Source of the DNA: Nitratireductor indicus C115
GTDB lineage: Bacteria > Pseudomonadota > Alphaproteobacteria > Rhizobiales > Rhizobiaceae
Assembly: GCF_000300515.1 (NCBI RefSeq)
Contig: NZ_AMSI01000012.1
Coordinates: 124,001-188,000 of the forward strand
DNA: 64,000 nucleotides
Direction of reading: 5' to 3'
In this document: positions 53,526 to 62,957 of the stretch, piece by piece
Numbering within the stretch: the stretch's first letter is position 1
How the letters are laid out: the number at the start of each line of letters is the position of its first letter
The notes under the pieces: generated by a model
Database searches by the model: none
Seen by the model: only the letters and a program-made list of their open reading frames with translations
What the model was told of the DNA's origin: nothing
Translations under genes and position numbers: made by a program

Positions 53526-54653
53526 ATGAGAGTATTGTCCGTAGTCGGGACGCGGCCTGAGGCGATCAAGATGGCGCCCCTGATTCTTGCTCTGGATCAG
53601 GATGAGCGTTTCGAAGCGAGGCTCTGCATAACGGCGCAGCATCGGCAAATGCTCGATCAGGCGCTGGAGCTGTTCGGCTTGTCTCCCGCGTTCGATCTGG
53701 ATGTCATGCAGCCCGGCCAGGACCTGACCGATGTCACTGCGAAGATTGTCGTCGGGATGCGTGAGATATTGAAGGAGTTTCAGCCCGATATTGTTCTTGT
53801 TCACGGTGACACCGCTACAACTTTTGCGGCAACTCTGGCTGCATATTATCAGCGTATCCCGGTGGGACATGTCGAGGCGGGGCTGCGCACGGGGAACCTC
53901 TATTCTCCGTGGCCCGAGGAAGCCAATCGCAAGCTGACTGGCGCATTGGCTGAACTGCATTTCGCGCCTACTGAAACGGCGAAGGCCAATCTGCTGCGCG
54001 AAGGCATCGACCCCGCAGGTATTCACGTCACCGGCAACACGGTTGTCGATGCGCTCTTTCATGTCGTTGGTACGCTCAAAGACGATGCTCCAGCGCAGGA
54101 GCGTTTCTGTGACCAATTTGCATTTCTGGACGAAAGCAAGCGGCTGATTCTCGTCACGGGTCACCGCCGCGAGAGTTTCGGTGGAGGTTTTGAGAGAATC
54201 TGCACGGCCTTGGCGGAGACGGTTTCACGGTTCCCCGACGTGGAAATCGTCTACCCGGTGCATCTCAATCCCAATGTACAGGAGCCGGTTCGCCGCCTTC
54301 TTAGCACCAATGATCGCATTCATCTGATCGAACCGCTCGATTATTTGCCTTTCGTTCACCTGATGAACCGGTCGCACATCGTTGTGACGGATTCCGGCGG
54401 CGTTCAGGAAGAGGCCCCTTCCTTGGGAAAACCCGTTCTTGTCATGCGCGACACGACCGAACGTCCCGAAGCGGTGGCTGCCGGTACGGTGAAATTGGTG
54501 GGAACGGATGCCGGCAAGATTGCTGGCGAAATCGCCACGCTTCTTTCCGACAAGGATGCGTATGAGCGCATGAGCTTTGCTCATAACCCCTATGGTGACG
54601 GCAAGGCGTGCGAGCGCATCCTGTCGGCATTGGCAGCATTCAGGAAGGCCTGA
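53526..54653 (+). CDS. wecB: UDP-N-acetylglucosamine 2-epimerase (non-hydrolysing)
   Basis: A 375-residue enzyme that converts UDP-GlcNAc to UDP-ManNAc in the cytoplasm. The N-terminal [18 protein letters not shown], the middle [10 protein letters not shown] and TGHRRESFG, and the C-terminal [27 protein letters not shown] are classic for WecB. The start at 53526 ([13 protein letters not shown]) is the natural family start. It lies six bases before wecC; together they make UDP-ManNAcA for the polysaccharide. Confidence 0.96.
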   Translation: MRVLSVVGTRPEAIKMAPLILALDQDERFEARLCITAQHRQMLDQALELFGLSPAFDLDVMQPGQDLTDVTAKIVVGMREILKEFQPDIVLVHGDTATTFAATLAAYYQRIPVGHVEAGLRTGNLYSPWPEEANRKLTGALAELHFAPTETAKANLLREGIDPAGIHVTGNTVVDALFHVVGTLKDDAPAQERFCDQFAFLDESKRLILVTGHRRESFGGGFERICTALAETVSRFPDVEIVYPVHLNPNVQEPVRRLLSTNDRIHLIEPLDYLPFVHLMNRSHIVVTDSGGVQEEAPSLGKPVLVMRDTTERPEAVAAGTVKLVGTDAGKIAGEIATLLSDKDAYERMSFAHNPYGDGKACERILSALAAFRKA

Positions 54654-54659
54654 CGTCGC

Positions 54660-55934
54660 ATGAGCTATGAAACGGTTTCCGTCATTGGTCTCGGATATAT
54701 CGGTCTGCCGACCGCAGCGGTTTTGGCGTCGCGCAGAAAGACTGTCATCGGCGTCGATATTAATGTGAAGGCTGTCGAGACGATCAACCGGGGCGAAATC
54801 CATATTGTCGAGCCGGATCTCGACATGGTGGTGCGTGCTGCGGTCACGCAAGGCTTGCTGCGGGCGACAACGACGCCTGAGCCTGCGGATGCCTTTTTGA
54901 TTGCGGTGCCGACCCCCTTTGTCGACGGGCATCAACCGGATTTGAGATATATTCGGGAAGCCAGTTTCGCCATCGCCCCGGTGTTGAAGAAGGGTGATCT
55001 CGTCATTCTGGAATCCACGTCTCCCGTGGGCGCGACGGAGGAGATGGCTGAGTGGCTTCAGGAAAAGCGACCGGATCTCACCTTCCCGCAAACGCATGGC
55101 GAGAATTCTGACATCCGCGTGGCCCATTGTCCCGAGCGGGTCTTGCCGGGGCATGTGCTGAAGGAGCTGGTTGCCAATGATCGCGTCATCGGCGGCATGA
55201 CACGGCGTTGCTCCGATGCTGCGGCCGAACTTTACAAGACCTTCGTGGAAGGCGAATGCATCATCACGAATGCGCGTACCGCCGAGATGTGCAAGCTGAC
55301 CGAAAACAGCTTCCGCGATGTGAATATCGCGTTCGCCAACGAGCTTTCGATCATCTGCGACAGATTGGGCATTGACGTCTGGGAGCTGATCCGTCTGGCA
55401 AATCATCATCCGCGAGTGAACATTCTGCAGCCAGGCCCAGGTGTCGGCGGGCATTGTATCGCGGTCGATCCGTGGTTCATCGTTGCGAAGACCCCGGACG
55501 AGGCTCGTCTCATTCGCACTGCGCGTGAAGTGAACGATGGCAAGCCTGAATGGGTGGTGGAGAAAATTCGCCACGCGGTCAGCGAGTTCCTGCTTTCCAA
55601 TCCGGATCGAACGGCAGCCAGTGTGAAGGTTGCCTGTTTCGGTTTGAGCTTCAAGCCGGACATCGACGATCTGCGTGAGAGCCCATCCATTGAAATCGTG
55701 AAGCGCTTTTGCGCCGATTTTGGCGGGCATGTCCTCGTTGTCGAGCCTCATGTTGACAGTTTGCCAACCAATCTGGGGACAGCGCAGTTATCGGCGCTTG
55801 AAGAGGCCGTGAGCAGCGCGGATATTCATGTGGTGCTTGTGGGGCACAAGGCCTTCAAGACTTCGCAGCTTTTACGCGGCGTTTCCACCCTGGATTTTTC
55901 CGGTGCCATCGCTGGGGTGATGAAAGCGGGTTAA
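54660..55934 (+). CDS. wecC: UDP-N-acetyl-D-mannosamine dehydrogenase
   Basis: A 424-residue dehydrogenase of the UDP-glucose/GDP-mannose dehydrogenase family that oxidises UDP-ManNAc twice with NAD to UDP-ManNAcA. The N-terminal NAD motif VIGLGYIGLPTAAVLA, the catalytic-loop region GPGVGGHCIAVDPWFIV with the nucleophilic Cys (about residue 265) and the C-terminal KACFGLSFKPDIDDLRESPS-like stretch are intact. It gives the likely acidic sugar of the exported polymer. Confidence 0.95.
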   Translation: MSYETVSVIGLGYIGLPTAAVLASRRKTVIGVDINVKAVETINRGEIHIVEPDLDMVVRAAVTQGLLRATTTPEPADAFLIAVPTPFVDGHQPDLRYIREASFAIAPVLKKGDLVILESTSPVGATEEMAEWLQEKRPDLTFPQTHGENSDIRVAHCPERVLPGHVLKELVANDRVIGGMTRRCSDAAAELYKTFVEGECIITNARTAEMCKLTENSFRDVNIAFANELSIICDRLGIDVWELIRLANHHPRVNILQPGPGVGGHCIAVDPWFIVAKTPDEARLIRTAREVNDGKPEWVVEKIRHAVSEFLLSNPDRTAASVKVACFGLSFKPDIDDLRESPSIEIVKRFCADFGGHVLVVEPHVDSLPTNLGTAQLSALEEAVSSADIHVVLVGHKAFKTSQLLRGVSTLDFSGAIAGVMKAG

Positions 55935-56065
55935 AAAAGGAATCCATGTAACTGTCGGGGGCATTTGTCAGGGGAAGGACGGTTCGAATGGGGCGCGAAG
56001 TATGGTGAAAATACCAGCGCTCAGCATGTTCGGGCCGCTCGGGCATCTTCTGAGAGGCTTTTGAA

Positions 56066-59000
56066 ATGACTGGTTTCAATCGGATATCGATCGACGGCGC
56101 TGAATATCTCATTGCGCTGCCGAACCAGGAGACCGACTACATCCAGAAAAAGATTGTCGAAGAGGAGCAGCCCTACGAGCTGCCCATGCTTCGTGACATT
56201 GCCAAGCGTGTTCGTCCCGACGGTCTTGTCCTGGATATTGGCGCAAATGTCGGCAACCACACACTTTATCTGGCTGCTGTTGTCGGTTGCAGCGTACATG
56301 CGTTCGAACCGAATGCCTCGCTATGCGAAGCATTGAATCTGAGCGTTGAAGCCAACGAGCTTTCGAAGAAAGTCGAAGTTCACTGTGTTGGTCTCGGACG
56401 AGAGCCTGCGAAGGCGCATTTCGGGCATACCGACGAAAGCAACCTCGGTGGCCAATCCCTCGCGATCGGATCGGATGAGGGCGACATCATCGATGTGATG
56501 CGCCTCGACGATCTGATCTTCGACAGGCCGGTCGAAGCCATGAAGATCGATGTGGAAGGCATGGAGATCGATGTCCTCGAGGGGGCCTCGGAACTCGTGC
56601 GCCGAGATCGCCCGCTTCTGTATGTGGAGTGTCTGAACGAGCAGGATTTTCAGAATATTCGCGATTGGCTGGAGCCGTTCGATTATTGCTACTGGGACAC
56701 GTTCAACGCCACGCCCACACATCTTTTCGTGCGCGGTGAAAGCGTAACGGAGGCGCAACGCATTGATCGCCTCATGACCAAGCTCGTGCGTGAGGGCTAC
56801 CAGCGCGAGGAGCGTATTCATAGCCTGCGCTCCCAGCTCGATCAGGCCAACAAGAAGTATCACGATGCAGTGGAACAGGTTTCGGTCCTGAAGCAAAGAT
56901 TTCACGATGCGAATCTGAAATACCGCGAAGTCTCCGAACGGCAGCAATCGATGAAGCGCGAAGTCGAGCTGCAAAAGACGATTCGGGAGAAGGACCTCCA
57001 GCTGGTTTCCGAACGCTCTGATGCTCAGAAAAAGCTCTTTGAAGAACGCCTTGAAGAACTCCAGCGCGGAAAAGCACTGGTTGAAGCACAGCTCAAGGAA
57101 GTGCTCACCCAGCACCAGGGTACACAGGAAAAGGCGCTCGATATCGAGGCATCGAGCGCGCAGGTCATGCGTGAGCTTAACGAACGACAGGCCGAGATAA
57201 GAGGTCTCCGCGACGAACTGACTGTCGCAAACCGGCGATATGACGAGACTGTGCAACTCAATGCTTCTCTGAAGGCGGAGATCGAGGTCCGGCGATCTTC
57301 ACATCAGGAGGAATTGACGGCTGCGGACAGACATGCGGAAGCGCAACGTAGCATGTTTGAAACTGAATTGGCGCGCCTCGGCGATGAAAATGCGGAATTG
57401 GAAACGCGAATGCAGGAAGTGGACGAAAAGCGAGAGGCCGCAGAAGCGGCCCTTCGGGAGCTCGAGCAAACCCATGACGACGCTGACCGGGAATTGGTTG
57501 AGCTGCGTTCGCAGCTTGAAGCTTTGAAGGCGGAGCTTGCTGAAAGCCACGACAAATACAGGTTGCAGGCACAGGAATTCGAGCAGCTCAAACGATCCTT
57601 AGAAGCCGAGCGCGAGGCATTCCATCAGGAGCGCGCTGATCAGCAGGAGCGGCAAAGGGCACAAAGTGCGCTCCTGGAAAGCAGTGTTACCCAAGCTCGC
57701 ACCGAAGCGTCTGTAGCCGAAAAGCGGTTGCGAGACCAGTTGCATGCAACAAACCTCAAATATCGCAAGGTCACCCAGCAACTCGATAAGGTGCGGCGTT
57801 CGCGCGCTTTCGAGGCGGCAACACATCTGAAGCAGGCCCGCCAATCCTGGAAATCGGCGGTCAAGCTGCCTTGGCGCCTGCTGAAACTGACCCGTTCCAA
57901 TCGTAGTGGCGCGTCAGGGAAAGCTATTTTAGCGAGCGAGGCTGACCGGAATGAACCGGTTGCACCGGTTGTTCTTTCTACAAATTTCGCCGAACGGATC
58001 ACGGACATTCCGCAGAAGAAGTTGCGGATGGCCTGCATCATGGATGATTTCACCTTTCAATCGTATCAGCCTGAATGCGAACTGTTCGCCCTGACGCCGG
58101 ATGCCTGGCTGGAAGAACTTGAAGGCTTTCGTCCCGACATGCTGTTCATCGAAGCGGCCTGGCGGGGCAAGGACGAGCTTTGGGGCAGCAAAGTCGGTCA
58201 CACCAGCCAGGAATTGAAGGGCATCGTGCAGTGGTGCCGGGAGCGGAAAATTCCGACCGCCTTCTGGAACAAGGAAGATCCGGTCCACTTCGAGACCTTT
58301 TTGAACACGGCGCGGCTGTTCGATCTGGTTTTCACTACGGACATGGATTGCATCCATCGCTACAAGGCGGCTTTGGGGCATGAGCGTGTGTACCTGCTTC
58401 CATTTGCCTGTCAGCCCAAGGTGAACAATCCGATTGAGAAATATGAGCGCCGGGACGCATTCTGCTTTGCTGGCGCCTATTATGTTCGCTACCCCGAGCG
58501 AACGCGGGATCTGGGCAATTTCGTTTCTCATCTGTCACAATATCGGCCGCTGGAAATTTATGATCGTAATCTTGGAAAAGATCATCCTGATTATAAATTT
58601 CCCGATGAATATCAGTCTTTTATCGTAGGGAACCTGCCCTTTGAGCAGATCGATAAGGCGTATAAGGGCTATCGATATGCAATCAATCTGAACTCCATCA
58701 AGCAATCGCAGACCATGTTCGCGCGTCGCGTATATGAGTTGCTGGCTTCCAACACGATCACGATCAGCAACTACTCACGTGGCGTCCGGCTGCTATTCGG
58801 TGATCTTGTCATCACCAGCGATGATGGCGCTGAGATTATTCGAAGGCTGGAGCAACTCGATAGCGATGAATATCGGCTGCGAAAGTTCCGCCTCGCGGGC
58901 CTACGCAAGGTGATGAGCGAGCACACTTATCAGGATCGGCTTTCTTATGTGCTGTCCAAGGTCAACGAGGCGCGCGCGCCACAGCGCCTGCCGGAAGTGC

Positions 59001-61198
59001 TTGTGACGGGACATGCGAATACGCAGGCGGAAGCCGATGCGCTTCTTTCCCATTTCAATCGCCAGACCTATGACAGGAAGCGGCTTCTCCTTGCCGTGCC
59101 CCGCTCCTTGCGCAGGCGTATTCCTGCGGGCCAGAACGTGACGGTTGTCAACGCGTCCGATAAACGTGGTCTCGGTGAGATCGCTGCCGGTTCCGAATGG
59201 ATTGCGGGTATGGTCGCCGGGGATTTCTACGGAACGAACTATCTGACAGACCTCGTTCTGGCGACCCGCTATAGTGATGCGCTGGCGATCGGCAAGGGGA
59301 CGTGCTTCTCTTGGAAGCGTGAAAGTGCGGAGCTTCAGGCACCGGACGCGGCCCTCGAATACAAGTTCGTGCCGCAATTGCGGTATCGCTCGGCGATTGT
59401 TCATATGACCAGAATTGCCGACCTCTCCTTCAATGCGTTTACTTCGGATTTGGCTGACGGTGAGATTGAGGAGGTTGGAGCCCTTTCCATAGATGCGTTC
59501 AATTATTGTCGTGATGGCAATATTGAGGGTGCTGAGCGGGAAGCAATTGAAAACACCGTTAGCGATCTTGCCGATCTGGATGTCGGTTTACCGCTCGCCG
59601 ATCTCGTGACGCGCGTGGAGGGTATTGAAGCGGAAGTGCAGTCCGAAGATGAAGCGCCTGTGCTTTCCGGTGCGGAACTCGCCGGCTTCTTCAAGAGCCC
59701 TGCGAACAAGCCCTATCGTTTGAGCGTGGAGGGTGCGGGTTGGGTGGTGAGTTCGTCACTGCCCGACGGCAAGCATGACTATCTTTATGCCGCTCAGGAT
59801 GTCACGCCGGAGGAACTGGATTTCAACGATCTGGCGTTATTTCATCTGGACGTGACGCCTGGCCTGAATCTTCAGATGGTTCTGTTGTTCCTTGACGCAA
59901 ACAAGCAGAGGATCGCGGCAGAGGTGCGTCCATCCAATCGCAATCATTCAGTGCGCATCCCTGAGGGCACGGCTTTTATTCGCATGGGCTTGCGCATTTA
60001 CGGCAATGGCGATGCCACGATCAACGGGCTTGTTCTGGGAGCACGCCGTCTGCATCCTGCCGAGGTCGTGGGCCGCAGCAAATATCTCCTGCTGACGAAC
60101 CATTATCCAAGCTACAGCGATCTATACCGCAATGGCTTCGTGCACAGCCGTGTGAAGGCCTACAAGGATCGCGGCGTGGACGTTGACGTTTTCCGCCTGC
60201 GTAAGGGGGAGGCGCTGGGCTATCACGAGTTTCAGGATGTCGATGTCATCACCGGTTCGCAAGAAGCTTTGGAAACGCTGCTGAAAAAGGGCGATTACCG
60301 GCATGTTCTGGTCCATTTCCTCGACCCGGACATGTGGACCGTTCTCAAGAACCATATCGATAAGGTCAAGGTCACCGTCTGGGTGCATGGCGCGGAGGTT
60401 CAGCCCTGGCATCGACGCGAGTATAATTATACCGACAGCGTTGCGCTGGAAAAAGCGAAGCAGGAAAGCGAAAAAAGAATGTCGTTCTGGAGGCATGTTC
60501 TCCAGGATATGCACGAAAATTTATCGCTTGTTTTTGTTTCGAATTATTTCGCTGAAGAAGTTATATCTGATGTTGGCGTAAATATTGATAAGGATAAATA
60601 TAGGGTTATAAATAATCCAATCAATACAAATCTTTTTGATTATGTAGAAAAAGACGAGAGTCATAGAAAAAAAGTTTTGTCTATCCGCCCATTTGCATCC
60701 AGAAAGTATGCAAATGATTTGACTGTCGAGGCGATCGTTTATCTCAAAGACAAGCCTTGGTTCAATGACATGGATTTCCATATCGTTGGCGATGGGGCTC
60801 TGTTTGAAGAGACATTGCGCCCCCTACAGGGGGTGGAGAATGTTAAGATCGAACGGCGGTTTTTGAGCCAGAACGAAATTGCATCCCTCCATAAGGAATA
60901 TGGAATCTTCCTCACTCCCACGAGAATGGACGCGCAAGGGGTGTCTCGTGATGAAGCCATGTCTTCAGGGCTTGTTCCGATAACCAACTCAGTTGCGGCA
61001 ATCCCCGAATTCGTGGATGAGGACTGCGGCGTGCTCGTGCCCGCCGAGGATGCGCGCGCAATGGCCAATGGAATTGAGAGGCTGTTTGAAAATCCCGATC
61101 TGTTCGTATCTCTGTCGCGCGGTGCGGCTGCGCGTGTCCGAAACCAATCAGCTCAGAAAATAGTAGTCGAACAGGAACTGTCCCAATTTATCGAGTGA
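56066..61198 (+). CDS. Giant fusion: FkbM methyltransferase - coiled coil - glycosyltransferases
   Basis: A 1710-residue protein. Residues about 50-215 form an FkbM-type SAM methyltransferase (VLDIGANVGNHTLYLA at 55; MKIDVEGMEIDVLEG near 159). Residues about 235-600 are a long coiled coil, rich in Glu, Gln, Leu and Arg. Residues about 650-970 resemble CgeB/DUF3880-type glycosyltransferases (FARRVYELLASNTITISN). From about 976 there is a GT2-like remnant, then a beta-rich stretch near 1216-1325, and a C-terminal GT4 domain (1339-1710; RMDAQGVSRDEAMSSG). It probably builds, caps and measures the exported chain. The DNA is locally AT-rich around 60520-60710. Domain borders are approximate. Confidence 0.85.
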   Translation: MTGFNRISIDGAEYLIALPNQETDYIQKKIVEEEQPYELPMLRDIAKRVRPDGLVLDIGANVGNHTLYLAAVVGCSVHAFEPNASLCEALNLSVEANELSKKVEVHCVGLGREPAKAHFGHTDESNLGGQSLAIGSDEGDIIDVMRLDDLIFDRPVEAMKIDVEGMEIDVLEGASELVRRDRPLLYVECLNEQDFQNIRDWLEPFDYCYWDTFNATPTHLFVRGESVTEAQRIDRLMTKLVREGYQREERIHSLRSQLDQANKKYHDAVEQVSVLKQRFHDANLKYREVSERQQSMKREVELQKTIREKDLQLVSERSDAQKKLFEERLEELQRGKALVEAQLKEVLTQHQGTQEKALDIEASSAQVMRELNERQAEIRGLRDELTVANRRYDETVQLNASLKAEIEVRRSSHQEELTAADRHAEAQRSMFETELARLGDENAELETRMQEVDEKREAAEAALRELEQTHDDADRELVELRSQLEALKAELAESHDKYRLQAQEFEQLKRSLEAEREAFHQERADQQERQRAQSALLESSVTQARTEASVAEKRLRDQLHATNLKYRKVTQQLDKVRRSRAFEAATHLKQARQSWKSAVKLPWRLLKLTRSNRSGASGKAILASEADRNEPVAPVVLSTNFAERITDIPQKKLRMACIMDDFTFQSYQPECELFALTPDAWLEELEGFRPDMLFIEAAWRGKDELWGSKVGHTSQELKGIVQWCRERKIPTAFWNKEDPVHFETFLNTARLFDLVFTTDMDCIHRYKAALGHERVYLLPFACQPKVNNPIEKYERRDAFCFAGAYYVRYPERTRDLGNFVSHLSQYRPLEIYDRNLGKDHPDYKFPDEYQSFIVGNLPFEQIDKAYKGYRYAINLNSIKQSQTMFARRVYELLASNTITISNYSRGVRLLFGDLVITSDDGAEIIRRLEQLDSDEYRLRKFRLAGLRKVMSEHTYQDRLSYVLSKVNEARAPQRLPEVLVTGHANTQAEADALLSHFNRQTYDRKRLLLAVPRSLRRRIPAGQNVTVVNASDKRGLGEIAAGSEWIAGMVAGDFYGTNYLTDLVLATRYSDALAIGKGTCFSWKRESAELQAPDAALEYKFVPQLRYRSAIVHMTRIADLSFNAFTSDLADGEIEEVGALSIDAFNYCRDGNIEGAEREAIENTVSDLADLDVGLPLADLVTRVEGIEAEVQSEDEAPVLSGAELAGFFKSPANKPYRLSVEGAGWVVSSSLPDGKHDYLYAAQDVTPEELDFNDLALFHLDVTPGLNLQMVLLFLDANKQRIAAEVRPSNRNHSVRIPEGTAFIRMGLRIYGNGDATINGLVLGARRLHPAEVVGRSKYLLLTNHYPSYSDLYRNGFVHSRVKAYKDRGVDVDVFRLRKGEALGYHEFQDVDVITGSQEALETLLKKGDYRHVLVHFLDPDMWTVLKNHIDKVKVTVWVHGAEVQPWHRREYNYTDSVALEKAKQESEKRMSFWRHVLQDMHENLSLVFVSNYFAEEVISDVGVNIDKDKYRVINNPINTNLFDYVEKDESHRKKVLSIRPFASRKYANDLTVEAIVYLKDKPWFNDMDFHIVGDGALFEETLRPLQGVENVKIERRFLSQNEIASLHKEYGIFLTPTRMDAQGVSRDEAMSSGLVPITNSVAAIPEFVDEDCGVLVPAEDARAMANGIERLFENPDLFVSLSRGAAARVRNQSAQKIVVEQELSQFIE

Positions 61199-61205
61199 TA
61201 CGCAT

Positions 61206-61242
61206 AAATAAGCCGCGCCGAAAATATTGGAGCGGCTTATTT
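61206..61242. terminator. Bidirectional terminator between the giant gene and the sulfotransferase
   Basis: An 11-base-pair perfect inverted repeat (AAATAAGCCGC / GCGGCTTATTT) with a 15-base loop, flanked by A-rich and T-rich arms, lies between two convergent genes and can work in both directions. Confidence 0.85.
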
Positions 61243-61245
61243 ATT

Positions 61246-62127
61246 TCATGAATTCCAGAATTCTTTGTCTTTTTTGTAGTATTCTGAAACGATAAGTTCT
61301 GCTGATGGCAATGTTCCATCTTCACCATAGGCGCTTTTGCGGCCAACGGTTGAAAGGCGTTTTGGGAAATCGTGAATTATTCCTATTTCCTTTAAACGCT
61401 CATTGTCTCCCAACTTGAAGATAAAATCCGGAAGGACCTGATCGTGGCTCGTGATGGTCATCCACTGAGGCTTGATGTGTGGGTCGCAATATTCCGGGGG
61501 AATATGGGAGATGAACTTCGCAGCCATTTCAGCAGAAACATCTTCGTCCATCAAAACTGAAATTGGACGAATGAAGTGCTCTTCATTCGGACTTCCCTTC
61601 GGCGCCAGCAGCTTGTCGCGGAAGAAGGAACCGAAGCGATCCATGGGTTCTCGTATGAACGTGAATTTCTTGTATCCGTGATAACGCTCATCGGTGGGGT
61701 CGATCGATTGATTGAGCGAAGTACTGCTGCTTGTATCGCGATCGGCAAATTCCTGAAAATGCGTATGCGCGAGCGCGCGGAATGAAGAAGTGCCGCATTT
61801 GTAGATTGGCAGGAAGATAACCTTTACTTCCTCGACCACGACAGCCGTACGCAGGGGCGTTTTGAGAAAGTTCTGACTGTCCGGTATGACGATGGCCGCT
61901 TCCTTGACACCTGCTGCCTTGAGGGCTGCGAGTGAGCGGAACCAGGAGCCGAACGCATTGTCGATGATGGCCGGCTTTCCGGATTTGGCGAAATCCCGGG
62001 CGAGGCTCAAACGCTCGTCCCATGGCAGGGTTGTCTTTGCGAGAAAAGGCGCCCCTTCCGCTCGTGCCTGTTCCTGCGAGAAGAGCACACGCATACCGAA
62101 TAAGTCCGCAACATCACCTGTCATCAT
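61246..62127 (-). CDS. Sulfotransferase family protein (carbohydrate sulfotransferase-like)
   Basis: A 293-residue protein. The PAPS-binding motifs of sulfotransferase family 2 are visible: a 5'-phosphosulfate loop near residue 110 (IYKCGTSSFRAL, KxGTSS type) and a 3'-phosphate loop near 165 (FTFIREPMDRFGSFFRDK). It would transfer sulfate from PAPS to a hydroxyl of a carbohydrate. Convergent with the giant glycosyltransferase gene inside the polysaccharide locus, it suggests a sulfated surface polymer. The 3' part is AT-rich compared with the window. No PAPS synthesis gene is seen nearby. Confidence 0.82.
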   Translation of the reverse strand: MMTGDVADLFGMRVLFSQEQARAEGAPFLAKTTLPWDERLSLARDFAKSGKPAIIDNAFGSWFRSLAALKAAGVKEAAIVIPDSQNFLKTPLRTAVVVEEVKVIFLPIYKCGTSSFRALAHTHFQEFADRDTSSSTSLNQSIDPTDERYHGYKKFTFIREPMDRFGSFFRDKLLAPKGSPNEEHFIRPISVLMDEDVSAEMAAKFISHIPPEYCDPHIKPQWMTITSHDQVLPDFIFKLGDNERLKEIGIIHDFPKRLSTVGRKSAYGEDGTLPSAELIVSEYYKKDKEFWNS

Positions 62128-62172
62128 ATGGATGATTTTCCTAGCCGCATTCTAGTGTCTTTGATGAGAACG

Positions 62173-62221
62173 AGCCTGGGACCCGTTTCAGTCTTGGCGT
62201 CACATTCGCTTGTCCCAGGCT
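62173..62221. repeat. Ten-base inverted repeat upstream of the sulfotransferase gene
   Basis: AGCCTGGGAC (62173-62182) and GTCCCAGGCT (62212-62221) are perfect inverted copies separated by 29 bases, in the divergent promoter region between the sulfotransferase and the hypothetical gene. It could be an operator or a weak terminator; no known motif is recognised. Confidence 0.5.
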
Positions 62222-62411
62222 GGCAGGGTTGTCAGGAATGCCCCTGCATAACGATTTCAACTAGGATAATTATCAAGACTGCGCAACCAACGTAGAGGTA
62301 CCCCTTGCAACGGAAAGTGAGCGGGGTCTTTGGGTTGATCCTTTCGGTGTTTGCACTATCACATGAAGCTCCAGTGGCTACGCCGGTATCAGAAAGCAGT
62401 GAGTGCAACCC

Positions 62412-62957
62412 ATGAATGGTTCGCCCAACATTCACGTCCGTCTTATCGATGCCCTTCGCGCTGATCTTGCAGCGCGGGAAGAGGAGGTGAGGCGCCTGCG
62501 CGATAGCGCCAGGTATCGCGCGGGTGGATGGTTGCTCACCGGCTGGCCTCCTGGACGTGAGACACTGAAGCTTGTGCCACGCTTGCTTCGTCTTTTCTGG
62601 GGGAAAAGCAGGCGCGCGGTGAAAAAGCCTTCAATCAGGAAAATGCTGGGTACCGGCGATACCTTCGATGCAGCGTCTGTTCTGGTTCTGGGGGCTTGTG
62701 AAGGGGGCTTGCCTTCGTTGAAAGCAAAGGCCTGGCAGACGGACGATGTCGTTTCGATGGCGCGCCGCCTCGACGCGGCAAAGACACCGGGAACGCTGAT
62801 TTTGTGCCGCCAGGATCCGGAAATTCTCAGGCGCTTGGCGCGATTGCGCATGATGGGGTGGCAGGTTTTCTGGCACTCCGCCTGCAAGAAGGACGAAGAC
62901 GATCCGGCCTTACGCGCCTATCTGCGGGCGCATGCTCTGGAATATCGGGAGCCATGA
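62412..62957 (+). CDS. Hypothetical protein in polysaccharide locus
   Basis: A 181-residue protein that I do not recognise. The N-terminus has a short charged helix likely to form a coiled coil (DALRADLAAREEEVRRLRDSA, about 12-32), then a basic, Arg-rich part, and a C-terminal half with alternating hydrophobic stretches (VLVLGACEGG, GTLILCRQDPEILRRLARLRMMGWQVFW) that looks like part of a nucleotide- or sugar-binding fold. The start is ATG at 62412 (a GTG at 62403 is possible). It overlaps the next glycosyltransferase by four bases, so the two are co-translated. Confidence 0.65.
   Translation: MNGSPNIHVRLIDALRADLAAREEEVRRLRDSARYRAGGWLLTGWPPGRETLKLVPRLLRLFWGKSRRAVKKPSIRKMLGTGDTFDAASVLVLGACEGGLPSLKAKAWQTDDVVSMARRLDAAKTPGTLILCRQDPEILRRLARLRMMGWQVFWHSACKKDEDDPALRAYLRAHALEYREP

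Noticed and set aside
60520-60710. Possible frameshift or fusion of two neighbouring genes in the giant polysaccharide gene
   Set aside because: The reading frame stays open without interruption through the AT-rich part and the glycosyltransferase motifs continue after it, so one long gene is the simplest reading.
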